DNA from: Spongospora subterranea
Taxonomy: Eukaryota; Endomyxa; Phytomyxea; Plasmodiophorida; Plasmodiophoridae
Direction of reading: 5' to 3'
Length of the DNA stretch: 29,660 bases
Assembly: GCA_900404475.1 (NCBI GenBank)
Contig: OUQQ01000208.1
Location: forward strand, 1-29,660
In this document: positions 21,618 through 29,660 of the stretch, piece by piece
How the letters are laid out: every line of letters starts with the position of its first letter
How positions within the stretch are numbered: position 1 is the stretch's first letter
Made by a program: the position numbers and the translations under genes
The notes under the pieces: generated by a model
What the model saw: only the letters and a program-made list of their open reading frames with translations
What the model was told of the DNA's origin: nothing
Databases searched by the model: none

Positions 21618-22838
21618 ATGTGCTTCTCGGCTGAAGCCAGTTTTATACTGGGATCGTTGCTGATGGTGATCGGATTCGCCAACGTCGCTCAGGTGTTCCT
21701 GTCCCAGATGGCCCGCAATCAGAAATTGGCCTGTTTAACCTTCGCCTCTATACCGATCGCCTTTGGGACACAGCAGATCGCCGAGGGGTTTGTCTGGCTC
21801 GATCATCTCCACAATCAGAACGCCATCAGATGTTTTACATTCTTTGGTAATCACACACTAATACTGTGTTGTTTTTATCCTGATCTGACACAACATCGAA
21901 TCTCAATCTTCTACGTCGATTTTTTTTTGTTGATCATTTCATTGACAAACGATTTTCTCGTCTTCCCGATTTTGTAATACCTGTTTTCACCGAGTTCTTC
22001 ACGAATCATCACAATTTCTTCAATTGTTTCGTCATCTCCCCGATTGTCTCTCGAACGCAACGGCCAATCGATTGTTCGATGGATTTTCTCAGTAATATCA
22101 TTGTCCGTTTTCCACAGCGTATCCGTTCTGGCCTGGGTTTATACCGGCGACGATGGCGCTTCTTGAGCTGAATCGTCCCCGGAAGCGGGAGATCGATCCA
22201 GTCGACGAGGCACAATTCGTCAACCTGAAGATGTTTACCAGCAAAAGGACCTCGAAACAGCGCCGAGTTCTTCTATCAGTTTTAGCTCTCACTGGTAAAC
22301 AATTCTCAAATCATCGATCGTTTCGACGATTTCTCACCGCGTTCCTTCTGTTGAAACACTTTCGAGGGATTGACGGTTTGTGATGACGGTTATAGGAGCC
22401 GGGGTGTTTGGATATTTGATGTCGGCCCTGATTCTTAACGATCCCGTTTCAGCGCATCTCAGCAATCTACGAGTCGTTTACCAGATTCGCTTCCCGATGC
22501 TGTTCGGTCAGGTCGAGAACACGATGACGATGGCGGTTGGCGCCCTGTACCTGTTAGTCATCGTCGGCTGCATGTTCATCAGTTCGGTGAGGCATTCGCG
22601 GCGCCTGGGCCTGGCCATCACGGCCTCGCTCATCGTGGCGATGCAATTGTGGGCCGAGGCGTTCGCCAGTACTTGGTGCTTCTTCGCGGCCTGTATTAGT
22701 AGTGGAATATTCGTCATAACAAAGAACGAAATCGAATACCGGGTGAAGGCGGCGGCGATGAAAAATGGTCAATCTAATCTTGATCATGATGTTCCGATTC
22801 CCCAGAAAATGGAAAACGAAATTAGAGGTCTTGTCTAA
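21618..22838 (+). CDS. DUF6629-like integral membrane protein, three exons
   Basis: Exons 21618-21846, 22118-22294 and 22396-22838, with GT..AG introns of 271 and 101 nt, both in phase 1, give about 282 residues. The start MCFSAEASFILGSLL is the hallmark of a mostly bacterial family of small membrane proteins of unknown function. The helix with FGTQQIAEGFVWL follows, then YPFWPGFIPATMALLELN across the first join (the usual form is VWP.FIPLAV.LLEP), RRVLLSVLALTG across the second join, and STWCFFAACISSGIFV near the C terminus. Continuity of the family pattern across both joins supports the gene model. About six to seven helices are expected. The start has A at -3. The C-terminal 40 residues are hydrophilic. 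No function is known. Confidence 0.85.
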
Positions 22839-22867
22839 ATAACAATAATACGATATTGAGTTTGAAA

Positions 22868-22891
22868 AGTGTCAAAACAAGTTTCGACACT
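22868..22891. other. Short hairpin 30 bp after the DUF6629-like stop
   Basis: Arms AGTGTCAAAAC and GTTTCGACACT pair at 10 of 11 positions around a 2-nt loop. It may be a 3' UTR stem-loop or chance. Confidence 0.4.
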
Positions 22892-24615
22892 GTTATTAGT
22901 AGAATGACGTCAATGTGGATGGAAAGTGTTTCATCTACATTCTAATCGGTTTATTGGACTAATCCCCAGTGTTCAAATCGGTGAGACAAACAATTTCGGG
23001 GGTTCGTCAAGTTCAAGCTGGTCCAACTGCAGTGCACAGAAATATTTCGTAAAGTCAACAATATGTGAATAATTTGCTTGTGTTGACGACAACGGTGTCG
23101 GCAAACCACGTCATCTTTTCAACAAACCAAACAGTGGCGTATCATTATGTTTTTTCTAGATGGGACGACGCTTCAAAAAGATGATTGAAATAGATAAAAA
23201 TGCCCAAAGATGGTGCCTGGTTTAGGAGAACGTCGAGATGTGACGACTTTATGTATGACCCGAGATGTGTCTGCGCCATTTGCCGATAAAACCGTCAACG
23301 TCGTGGTTGTCGGCAAACAACGCAGGTCGTCATGAGGATATCGTTAACTGTTGTAGGGCGATAGCGATGGTCAAAAGGGGTGATGAAGCTGGTGGGCACT
23401 TGGACCACGACCTCAATCATGTGCAATACCCACTATGGACACGATGGCGCCCCCAATCTGCACTTATTGTAATGCCCCGCTATTGTCGATATTCTATTAC
23501 AACCGTTGCCATATCGGCAATATGTGTTCCACCAGTTCACGAGTATAACTTCATACGAAAATGGCACTGTTATGTGGACGAGCACGTGCACCATCAAATG
23601 ATTGTCGACATCCACCGAATAATATCAATATAATGTCCCTGTATTGACTATTAGAAGCCGGTGAAGCTCATGTCGTTTGTGAATGCCATGACGCCGTCTG
23701 GATAAACTTCCTTCGTCTGCAAAATTCCTTCTGTTAAACAAAGCACGAACCGTTCTACAACGACTATACTGAAACGCAGATTAATTTCGTGAAAATCCGG
23801 CGAAGATCCATTGATTGTGGACCGAAGGAAAAGGTCATGAACTAGATTCTGTCAATGGGAATTTAACAAAAGTAAACTACCCGCTACACCAATCGTATCA
23901 ATACAGATGAGCCCGCACATCAGCACGAGGTTTCAACCGACTGGACGACACACGACAACACAACTCAATATGTGAAGCGGTACCATTGAGAGATGTTCCA
24001 ATCCGGCAATTGAAACCAATATCCGCCCCAATATCAGCGGTGGATTTGCACCTCCGTTAGCGGTAATTGTTTCGCACCTGAATTAGAATTATGTTTTCTC
24101 ACTTGTCGCAATCGCTTGAATGTACTCGAACTCGTGTCCGAGCTCGCTTGTTCTCACAGTATTGATAGCGGCTCTCGAATTCCCTAGTCTTGTGCTACAT
24201 CATTACCCTTCTCAGTCCATGACACAAACTCTGTTGGGACGTTGTCGGCTTTCCACGAGCGAATTCGTATTTCAGAGTATTGAGGGTGCAGAATTGGTCC
24301 CGTCTGCAAAAGAAAGGTTTTGCTGTGGACACGCCGGTCGCTGATGGTGTGTCACAATGATGGCTCGCCATCTCATTTATGCCACGTCTTCTCCCACTTC
24401 AACCTTCTTCAATACATCTGGGCACAGTCAAGAAACTCAGCAACAAGTCAAGGTGGGAATTTTATGTGATCGAAATCTGTAAAACCGGGTAAGTTCACAA
24501 TTTTGTTGAATTTCATGAATCCTTTGGTCAAAAAATACATATCTGGGTGAGTTGAGATATTATGTCGTTCGTCGCAACGCCAGCGCATATAAAAGTCCCT
24601 CGTAGCAATCATTAG
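22892..24615. other. Unassigned region, no supported gene
   Basis: Open frames are short. The 122-codon plus-strand frame at 23265-23633 and the 74-codon frame at 24120-24344 show no recognisable domain or splice pattern. Remnants of the adjacent transposons are possible, but I see no diagnostic motif. Confidence 0.5.
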
Positions 24616-25397
24616 ATGGTTAATGAGTGCAATCAGCTAGTTAGACAGGCGCTGGGTCGCAATATCGGAACCCACAATATTGGGGAAAGACCAAACAGCG
24701 GAGGATCATTTGCCGACAGAATTGAAAGTTGCCATCTGCGATCGGGTTTGTGTGGCAGCGAAGGAACCCGACCATTGGCCCTAAAAAAGATATGGTACTG
24801 CACACCTGGCACTAAAATGCCCAACCTGAACGCTAAAGCAAAACCTACGCGGCCGATGGGTTCAATGCGGATGCTCGTTGAGACGGTTGATGACGACCAG
24901 CAATTGCTGGAGACAGGTGTATGGCTAAAAGCCCTTCACCGTTTTATTCATCACCAATTCATTGTATTTTTTCCCGCTCATCGTTGGATAGCTCAATATC
25001 GAGTGGGTTATAAATGGCGCTGAAATTTTCGGAGATTAGATTTGCTTCTTCGACTGCATTGTTGGTACGAGTTGCGAAGGTACGATGTTGTTTGTTTACG
25101 GATCAGGTTGTTTAGCATCGTCCACGTTGCTGTCCCGAGCTCAGCGTATTGAGAAAAGGAAACGAAAATTACAGAAACTCGACACACTTCAAAAACATGT
25201 TTGAGAAGCTTGATTGCTGCCATTTTGTTTTGGAGCTGGTTTTTTCTCCTGTAAGACGATTTTCAGTTTATCGTTCCAGAAGGGACATGCGTTGCGACGA
25301 ATAGTTTTGTGGTGGATCGACCCTGTTATAGCATTCTGAAATTTTTTTCAAGTCATTTGATTGCGGTTCATGGTGGTGATTCGATCAATGAGCATGT
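24616..25397 (-). mobile_element. Decayed non-LTR element sequence downstream of the endonuclease
   Basis: On the minus strand directly after the endonuclease domain lies IRRNACPFWNDKLKIVLQEK, which fits the linker in non-LTR retrotransposons where a PFWN or PWWN motif precedes the reverse transcriptase. Farther on are a basic stretch and many stops. No RT catalytic box (such as F/YADD) was found down to 24616. The element is truncated before or within its RT. Confidence 0.5.
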
Positions 25398-26064
25398 TCA
25401 TGGGTTTCTCATTGTTTGTGTGTTTTGCCGCCTTGTTGGGATGGTAGTGTTGATAATTGTTGGCAGATGGTCACTGCTTAAGTCATCGTGGGCTTTCCAG
25501 CTTTGGACGAAGGGGAGACGTGTTCGATTGCAAAGCGTGATGTTTAAATTGTTTGGTCCTCTGGCTGGTGTGTTGACATCATTTATCATGGAGAAATCCA
25601 TTAAAACAGAGTCAAGGTATTCGTGGTGTTCGTGATTTTTTCTAAATCGTTTATCTTTGTGTTCAGATTCCCTGTAATTATTGTTGGCATATTCTGTTCA
25701 TCTGCAAATTGTTCCATTGCTTTCCAGAACATGTATCTTGCCTGATTGTTCACCTCTGGTGGTATGTTCGTATGTATCAACATTATTTCCTTATTCAATA
25801 GTAGTAGTTGCGTGTTGATTAGCGATTTTTCACATATGTTGATATAATTGTTTGGATATCTCATCCCTCTCTCCAGAATATTGCTGATTGAGTGATTATA
25901 TCGCTGCAGTGAAAGTTAGGGAATCCGACTATTCTTGTTCTGTGCCCTAGCTCGGATATGCATATAACGTCGATATTGTGTTTGTTTGTGAAGCGAGCCA
26001 GTTCATAAGACTTAATCTCTGTTCACCGGCCGACATTCCATTGTGCAATTCGATAGTCGTGATT
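25398..26064 (-). mobile_element. Non-LTR retrotransposon endonuclease (EEP) domain, frameshifted
   Basis: The minus strand, in three frames, reads YRIAQWNVGR, then after a stop YELARFTNKHNIDVICISEL, later IMLIHTNIPP, TIITGNLNTKINDLEK and NLNITLCNRTRL...DDLSSDHLPTII. These are the successive signature blocks of the apurinic-like endonuclease of LINE elements: N in QWN, the E block, GDxN and SDH. The GDxN box reads GNLN, so a metal-binding Asp is lost. Together with the TGA after NVGR (26023-26025) and at least one frameshift near 25865, this shows a dead copy. Confidence 0.82.
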
Positions 26065-26337
26065 GGCGATCTGGTTTAGGATTTTGTGTTTTTTCTGATA
26101 GAGTCTCGTATTTTGTTCTGTGTCGAAGTAGTTGATTTTGGTAATACGGTTTGCATTTTTCATGGTCTGACGTCGTAACAATATGGGTTTTGTTGGTTGT
26201 TCTGTTACCAGTTGGCGTTTGGTAATTGTGTTACCTAGAGGTATTTTGTGGAGTATTTTATGAGGTTTGAAAAAATGGGTAATTGTGGATTGGATGGTGT
26301 AGCAAGGTTTCTTGGGTCCTGGATATGGTTGGACCAT
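26023..26337 (-). mobile_element. N-terminal extension of the non-LTR ORF2 with PIP-box-like motif
   Basis: This 104-codon frame leads into the endonuclease start IAQWN. It is basic and Asn/Thr-rich. At 26269-26292 it contains QSTITHFFKP, which matches the PCNA-interacting consensus Q-x-x-I/L/M-x-x-F/Y-F/Y followed by basic residues. Confidence 0.6.
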
Positions 26338-26458
26338 TGATGGGATATATGTAATTTGGCTGCAATCGGGATCATTTTCATCGAGGTGTCTTTCTTGGAT
26401 TTATGGCCTTGAACTTCAGCCTCAGTTTTCAAGAACCGTTTGATTGTTGGTATTGATT

Positions 26459-27082
26459 TCAACCTTTTCGGTTTGAATTCGTGAGTCCTAGCAGATTTGT
26501 CATCCTCAGTGCAATATGGAATGAGTCGTTTTTTGCTTCTATTGGATGTGCTCTAATTTTGTTTGTATTTGTGATGCTGTTATCAGTTTCTGTTGGTTGA
26601 AGACCCTGTTTTGTCCTGCTGCCACAGGAGAGTTCTTTACAGTCACTATTTAGTGATCCATCGTTTTTGTCAGTAAAATTGGAGTTTTGTGTGCTGTGTT
26701 CTTCGGTGGTTGCGTCTGGTGTTTGAGTGTCGTTATGAGTATTAGCATTTTCTTTGTAGTGAGAGATGTACTGCTCCTCACATTGTTCCTCTATCATCAC
26801 GTCATTCAAGCTTGAGTTTCGGACGTCCATATTTATTGGAAACAAAGTTGCATAGTGGTTGAACCTGCTGTTTTTCATTCGGTTCAATGGGTGTCCCTGT
26901 TTATGATGCAGTAGGTGTATTGTCGTATTCCATTCCGTGCTATTTCGAAGTTTTGGAAAGGAATTGTCAATCATTTTCGGATATTTGTGCGAAATGGCTT
27001 CGCTGAATTGCTTATTAAAATGATGTTGATTTTGAAAATAAATGACGCCATCGTGAGCTCGAAAATTCCAGTCCATTGACAA
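26459..27082 (-). mobile_element. Asn/Thr/His-rich ORF, probable retroelement leader ORF
   Basis: An open frame of 207 codons, starting MSMDWNFRAHDGVIYF, lies just upstream of the endonuclease ORF on the same strand. It is rich in Asn, Thr, Ser and His, without zinc knuckles. Codon composition is A-rich like the endonuclease part and unlike the GC-richer LRR exons. It probably belongs to the same non-LTR element (end of ORF1 or leader of ORF2); its function is unknown. It overlaps the end of the gypsy integrase-tail frame at 26971-27082. Confidence 0.5.
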
Positions 27083-27110
27083 TCTTTTTGCAATATGTCT
27101 AGGTATTCAT

Positions 27111-27155
27111 TGTGCCGGTTTCGCAGCCTAAACTGTGTTGGCGTCTCAGGAATTA
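27111..27155. repeat. Direct-repeat copy 1 flanking the gypsy remnant
   Basis: This segment (TGTGCCGGTTTCGCAGCCTA onward) matches 28672-28721 with few differences and small gaps. It lies beyond the chromodomain, at the 3' side of the remnant. Confidence 0.7.
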
Positions 27156-27177
27156 CGAGCCTGGACTCGGGTTGCCA

Positions 27178-27191
27178 ACACACACACACAC
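27178..27191. repeat. CA dinucleotide repeat
   Basis: Seven AC units within the 3' extension of the gypsy integrase-tail frame; on the minus strand they encode the VCVC run. Confidence 0.88.
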
Positions 27192-27837
27192 GATTAGATC
27201 GGTGGATAACAAGATCTGTATTAGAACTGAAAACTCCTGACAACAGACGGGTCTGATCCGTCTCATTCCCTCCTTTCATCTGGAGAACCTCCAAAATGTC
27301 GTGAAATTTTCTGTCGTCTTTCTGGAGAAGAGTCTTAACATGAGTCGGACATTCAACCAACAAATGCTCGAGTGGTTCCCAGGTATCAAATTCCTGGGTG
27401 AAACCAAACCACCTAATCAATAAAACCCATGATCCGTCTTTCTCCTTACGAACATCCATGATCTCTTGAACTTCGAAGCCTGTGTTATCATGAGCTATTT
27501 GAGCTAATAGGTCGGTAGTTACGTTCAAAGACGAATCTGCATAAAACTTGAGGCGTTGCCAATGCACATCAGAGACTTGTCTGGTAACTAGATCTTCCAC
27601 TTGAAAAACAAAGTCGGACACTGCTCCTTTGATACGTGCAGGTCCATGCCATTTGAAGTTTATCTTGCCACCCACCTGACGTTGTGGCATAGCGGAAAGC
27701 ACGAAATCGCCTACAGCAAAATTGGCCTTTGGGCACGTTGATGTCGTTTAGGTCGCCGTCGTGTTTCTTCTCGAACACGGGAGACTTCACGATGAATATC
27801 GGCAAAACTGTTTCTTAGCTGAACAACATGAGCATTT

Positions 27838-28446
27838 AAAACAGAACAGCAGAAACGCCGTCCCTTGCATCATCGCATATCTTTTTCAACACAGAAGAGA
27901 TATCCTTCGACGCCAGAGTTCGCACCATAGGAAAAGTATCTTCATCGACAATTAGCTTCTTTTCGAGTTGATGTTCTAGATCTGACGGTTGGTCGATGGT
28001 TTCAAAAAAACGTTGGCCTAAATCACACAACTGTTTTTCCACACCTTTGCCAAGGCATAATAGCAGCGGTCGGCCTAATAGCACATCGGGAATATCAGCG
28101 TCGAGCACGTGCACCCAATGTCGTCTGACGGTGACGCTTCCAGTAACTGTAACAATTGTTATGTCCACCAATACAAAAAATGCGAATCAATTGGGAAACC
28201 GTCGCAAAATGAAAATCTTCGAGAGCCTGATCGAATTTCTGGATCTGCAGTTTGTAGAACCTGCCACGTGTTGTTCCCTTTGACAGTAAAATCATCACCG
28301 TCATCGATTGCGGTTGGAAACGTGAACTTGGTATCTCTGACAGATAATTCAACTAATCTATTAGCTTTGACACTGGAGTGGAATGCAAAACAATAGGAGT
28401 CTCGTTTGGGGATTCGGGAACGCAATGAACCTTTGGAGGTCGCCAT
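27838..28446 (-). mobile_element. Ty3/gypsy aspartic protease remnant, frameshifted
   Basis: The first half in one frame has FTFPTAIDDGDDFTV (28297-28305 is the DDG at the place of the catalytic D-S/T-G). The second half, in another frame, has DITIVTVTGSVTVRRHWVHV and DADIPDVLLGRPLLL, the family's flap and C-terminal motif, then a helix with GVEKQLCDLGQRF. The central Ser/Thr of the catalytic triad is replaced by Asp. RT, RNase H and the integrase core are missing: the sequence goes straight from LKKICDDARD to the integrase tail. Confidence 0.72.
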
Positions 28447-28937
28447 TCAGTGGGAATTTCAAGGTTAGTCTGGTGGGCAGCATTAATCCTATTGATACGA
28501 CCTGAATTATCATCGATTGCATCAACATGCTCATAAAGGTAATCCTCCTCATTGTCGAACCTGACTTGAGGGACGGGGCCGATATGATGTTGAACTCGAC
28601 TGGATTCATGGCTCCGTCGGCTGGCTAATATTTTTTTAACAGAATACCACGAAAGGTTGGTAATAGCGCTATGTGCCGGTTCACTTCCGCAGCCTGAACA
28701 GTGTTGGCGTTGCTGTGGATTCCATGCGTGTTGACAAATATCATTTCTCAGCTGCTGGACAGACGTGTTCGGAATGGCCCCTGATGTTCGGATCTCTTCC
28801 AGAGCACAGTTTCCTATTCCAAGCAAGTCTTTGAATATGTAATTCTGATGACAGATTTGAATTAAACAGGTTGGGTAACTGCTCTGTTGGTTTGCTTTTG
28901 CGTGTTGTAAATATTGAGTCTGTGTTTGTAAGTGCAT
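28353..28937 (-). mobile_element. Retroelement gag/protease-linker ORF fragment
   Basis: An open frame of 194 codons. It contains a Cys/His cluster (QHCSGCGSEPAH) and an acidic linker (FDNEEDYLYEHVDAIDD), then overlaps the start of the protease frame. It is probably the end of gag or the gag-pol linker of the gypsy remnant; its first part may be flanking non-LTR sequence. No firm family match. Confidence 0.45.
28672..28721. repeat. Direct-repeat copy 2 flanking the gypsy remnant
   Basis: Same orientation as copy 1 and about 1.56 kb away, at the 5' side of the protease remnant. On the minus strand it codes within the frame with HCSGCGSEPAH. Confidence 0.7.
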
Positions 28938-29041
28938 GACGCGAGTTCCGGACGTAGTGGGATCGTAATTGCACCGTCAGAGGGTCGGCACGTTTATCAT
29001 CTTCCTGGTGATGTTTAGTGATGTTGATTGAGATTGTTTAA

Positions 29042-29284
29042 TTACGTTTTGTTTTGCCGCAGTTGGTGTGCCAACAGAGAGCTTGCAATAGTATTTTGTG
29101 TACATGTGATTGGATTGTGTATGTTATTTTTTATTTGTGTTTGTTTGAGTGGGCATAATTGGGCCAGATGGCCTTGGGCGTCGCAAGTTGCACACGTGTG
29201 CTGTTGGGTTGCATCTGCAGTGCACAACTGGCTTCTGTGCGTTCCACAACAGGCACCACTTGATATCGTGATCGAAAAACTCAT
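29042..29284 (-). mobile_element. Gag-like ORF with CCHC zinc knuckle
   Basis: An 80-codon frame with CATCDAQGHLAQLCPL at 29153-29194, an exact C-x2-C-x4-H-x4-C knuckle as in retroelement nucleocapsid proteins. The following residues are Asn/Thr/Gln-rich. It is truncated at both ends relative to a complete gag. It could belong to the gypsy remnant or to ORF1 of the non-LTR element. Confidence 0.75.
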
Positions 29285-29487
29285 ATGAAAACTCTACCTA
29301 GGCACCGTCCCGGTTGCATCTTTTTCGATAGTTAACGTAAGTTTGTACGTGGATTTGCTGTTGCATTGGATAAAGTGAGTGGGCGTTGGGCTCATTACAA
29401 TACGTGTCATCGCCATGGGAAAGGGCTTCTTCACCGCGCGCTGGGCAAGGTATTGTTCAACCTATACAACAATCGTTTCTTCCAATT

Positions 29488-29529
29488 TCGCAGCCCACAG
29501 CAATGGCCTGGTCCGTGGCAAGTGGCGCA
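29488..29529 (-). mobile_element. Degenerate second CCHC knuckle
   Basis: The minus strand reads CATCHGPGHCCGLR: the first three ligands of a C-x2-C-x4-H-x4-C knuckle are present and the last Cys is Arg. It lies about 300 nt upstream, in sense order, of the intact knuckle. The rest of 29285-29660 shows no other gene. Confidence 0.5.
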
Positions 29530-29660
29530 GCCTGGGCTATCCGTTGCTCGCACAGTGCACAATACTGGAGAAAAAGGTCCGCACACACCAAATTTTGACT
29601 TAAACACACTAGAAATGGGGCTCCAACACCCACCATTTGGGATTCCAACACACCAAAATA

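Larger units (their letters stand above)
26971..27837 (-). mobile_element. Ty3/gypsy integrase tail with chromodomain
   Basis: In sense order the minus strand gives VQLRNSFADIHREVSRVREE (end of the integrase catalytic region), a frameshift near 27720, NFAVGDFVLSAMPQ, INFKWHGPARIKGAVSDFVF (GPY/F motif), DVHWQRLKFYADSSLNVT, and a chromodomain at about 27318-27474 (EVQEIMDVRKE...VLLIRWFGF...TWEPLEHL). The aromatic residues of the chromodomain core, W of IRW and W of TWEP, are present. This arrangement is typical of oomycete-type chromoviruses. After KGGN the frame continues about 100 codons into what may be LTR or flanking DNA. Confidence 0.85.

Noticed and set aside
23265..23633. 122-codon plus-strand frame
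   Set aside because: No family motif, no splice support, and stops in neighbouring frames; a mariner origin was considered but no catalytic box is present.
1..29660. CRISPR array, tRNA or rRNA genes, bacterial operons
   Set aside because: The only regular array encodes protein repeats without spacers. No cloverleaf with a GGTTCRA box or rRNA core was seen, and genes are spliced.

Overview
The window is nuclear DNA of an intron-rich microbial eukaryote. Exons are short, mostly 90 to 310 nt, and are joined by GT..AG introns, some with a CTAAC-like branch site. There are no operons, no Shine-Dalgarno sites and no bacterial gene packing. The transposable elements (chromodomain-type Ty3/gypsy, a mariner-like transposase with a DEKWFY box, and a non-LTR element with an endonuclease domain) resemble those of oomycetes and plasmodiophorids. 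A stramenopile or rhizarian protist is a plausible source, but this is an inference from family resemblance.

Left part (1-17.4 kb): two genes, or a chain of genes, on the minus strand. From 6204 down past the left edge runs a large multi-pass membrane protein. It ends in a 1.84-kb uninterrupted Ala/Ser/Thr-rich exon that carries a tandem array of 19-residue repeats and leaves the window. From about 17.4 kb to 6.3 kb at least 30 small exons encode a leucine-rich-repeat protein. Its LRRs (about 14-6.3 kb) are preceded by a block of repeated VDGxGxI-type modules (17.4-14.4 kb). Its start codon was not found; the 5' end meets a transposon zone.

Middle part (17.6-21.6 kb): a transposon graveyard of inverted fragments. 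A Ty3/gypsy integrase tail (+) meets a Ty3/gypsy reverse transcriptase (-), which folds back onto a second RT fragment (+). Further on, a mariner N-terminal part (+) faces a mariner catalytic part (-). All three junctions are inverted and lie on palindromes or inverted repeats with 0, 18 and 19-nt centres.

A compact three-exon gene on the plus strand (21618-22838) encodes a small membrane protein of a mainly bacterial family (DUF6629-like, starting MCFSAEASF).

Right part (24.6-29.66 kb): degenerate retroelements on the minus strand. In sense order they are gag-like CCHC zinc knuckles, a Ty3/gypsy remnant reduced to protease plus integrase tail with chromodomain, an Asn/Thr-rich leader ORF, and a non-LTR endonuclease domain preceded by a PCNA-binding-like motif and followed by a decayed linker toward the missing RT. 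About 1.4 kb at 18.8-20.2 kb, 0.7 kb at 20.9-21.6 kb and 1.7 kb at 22.9-24.6 kb hold no gene I can support.
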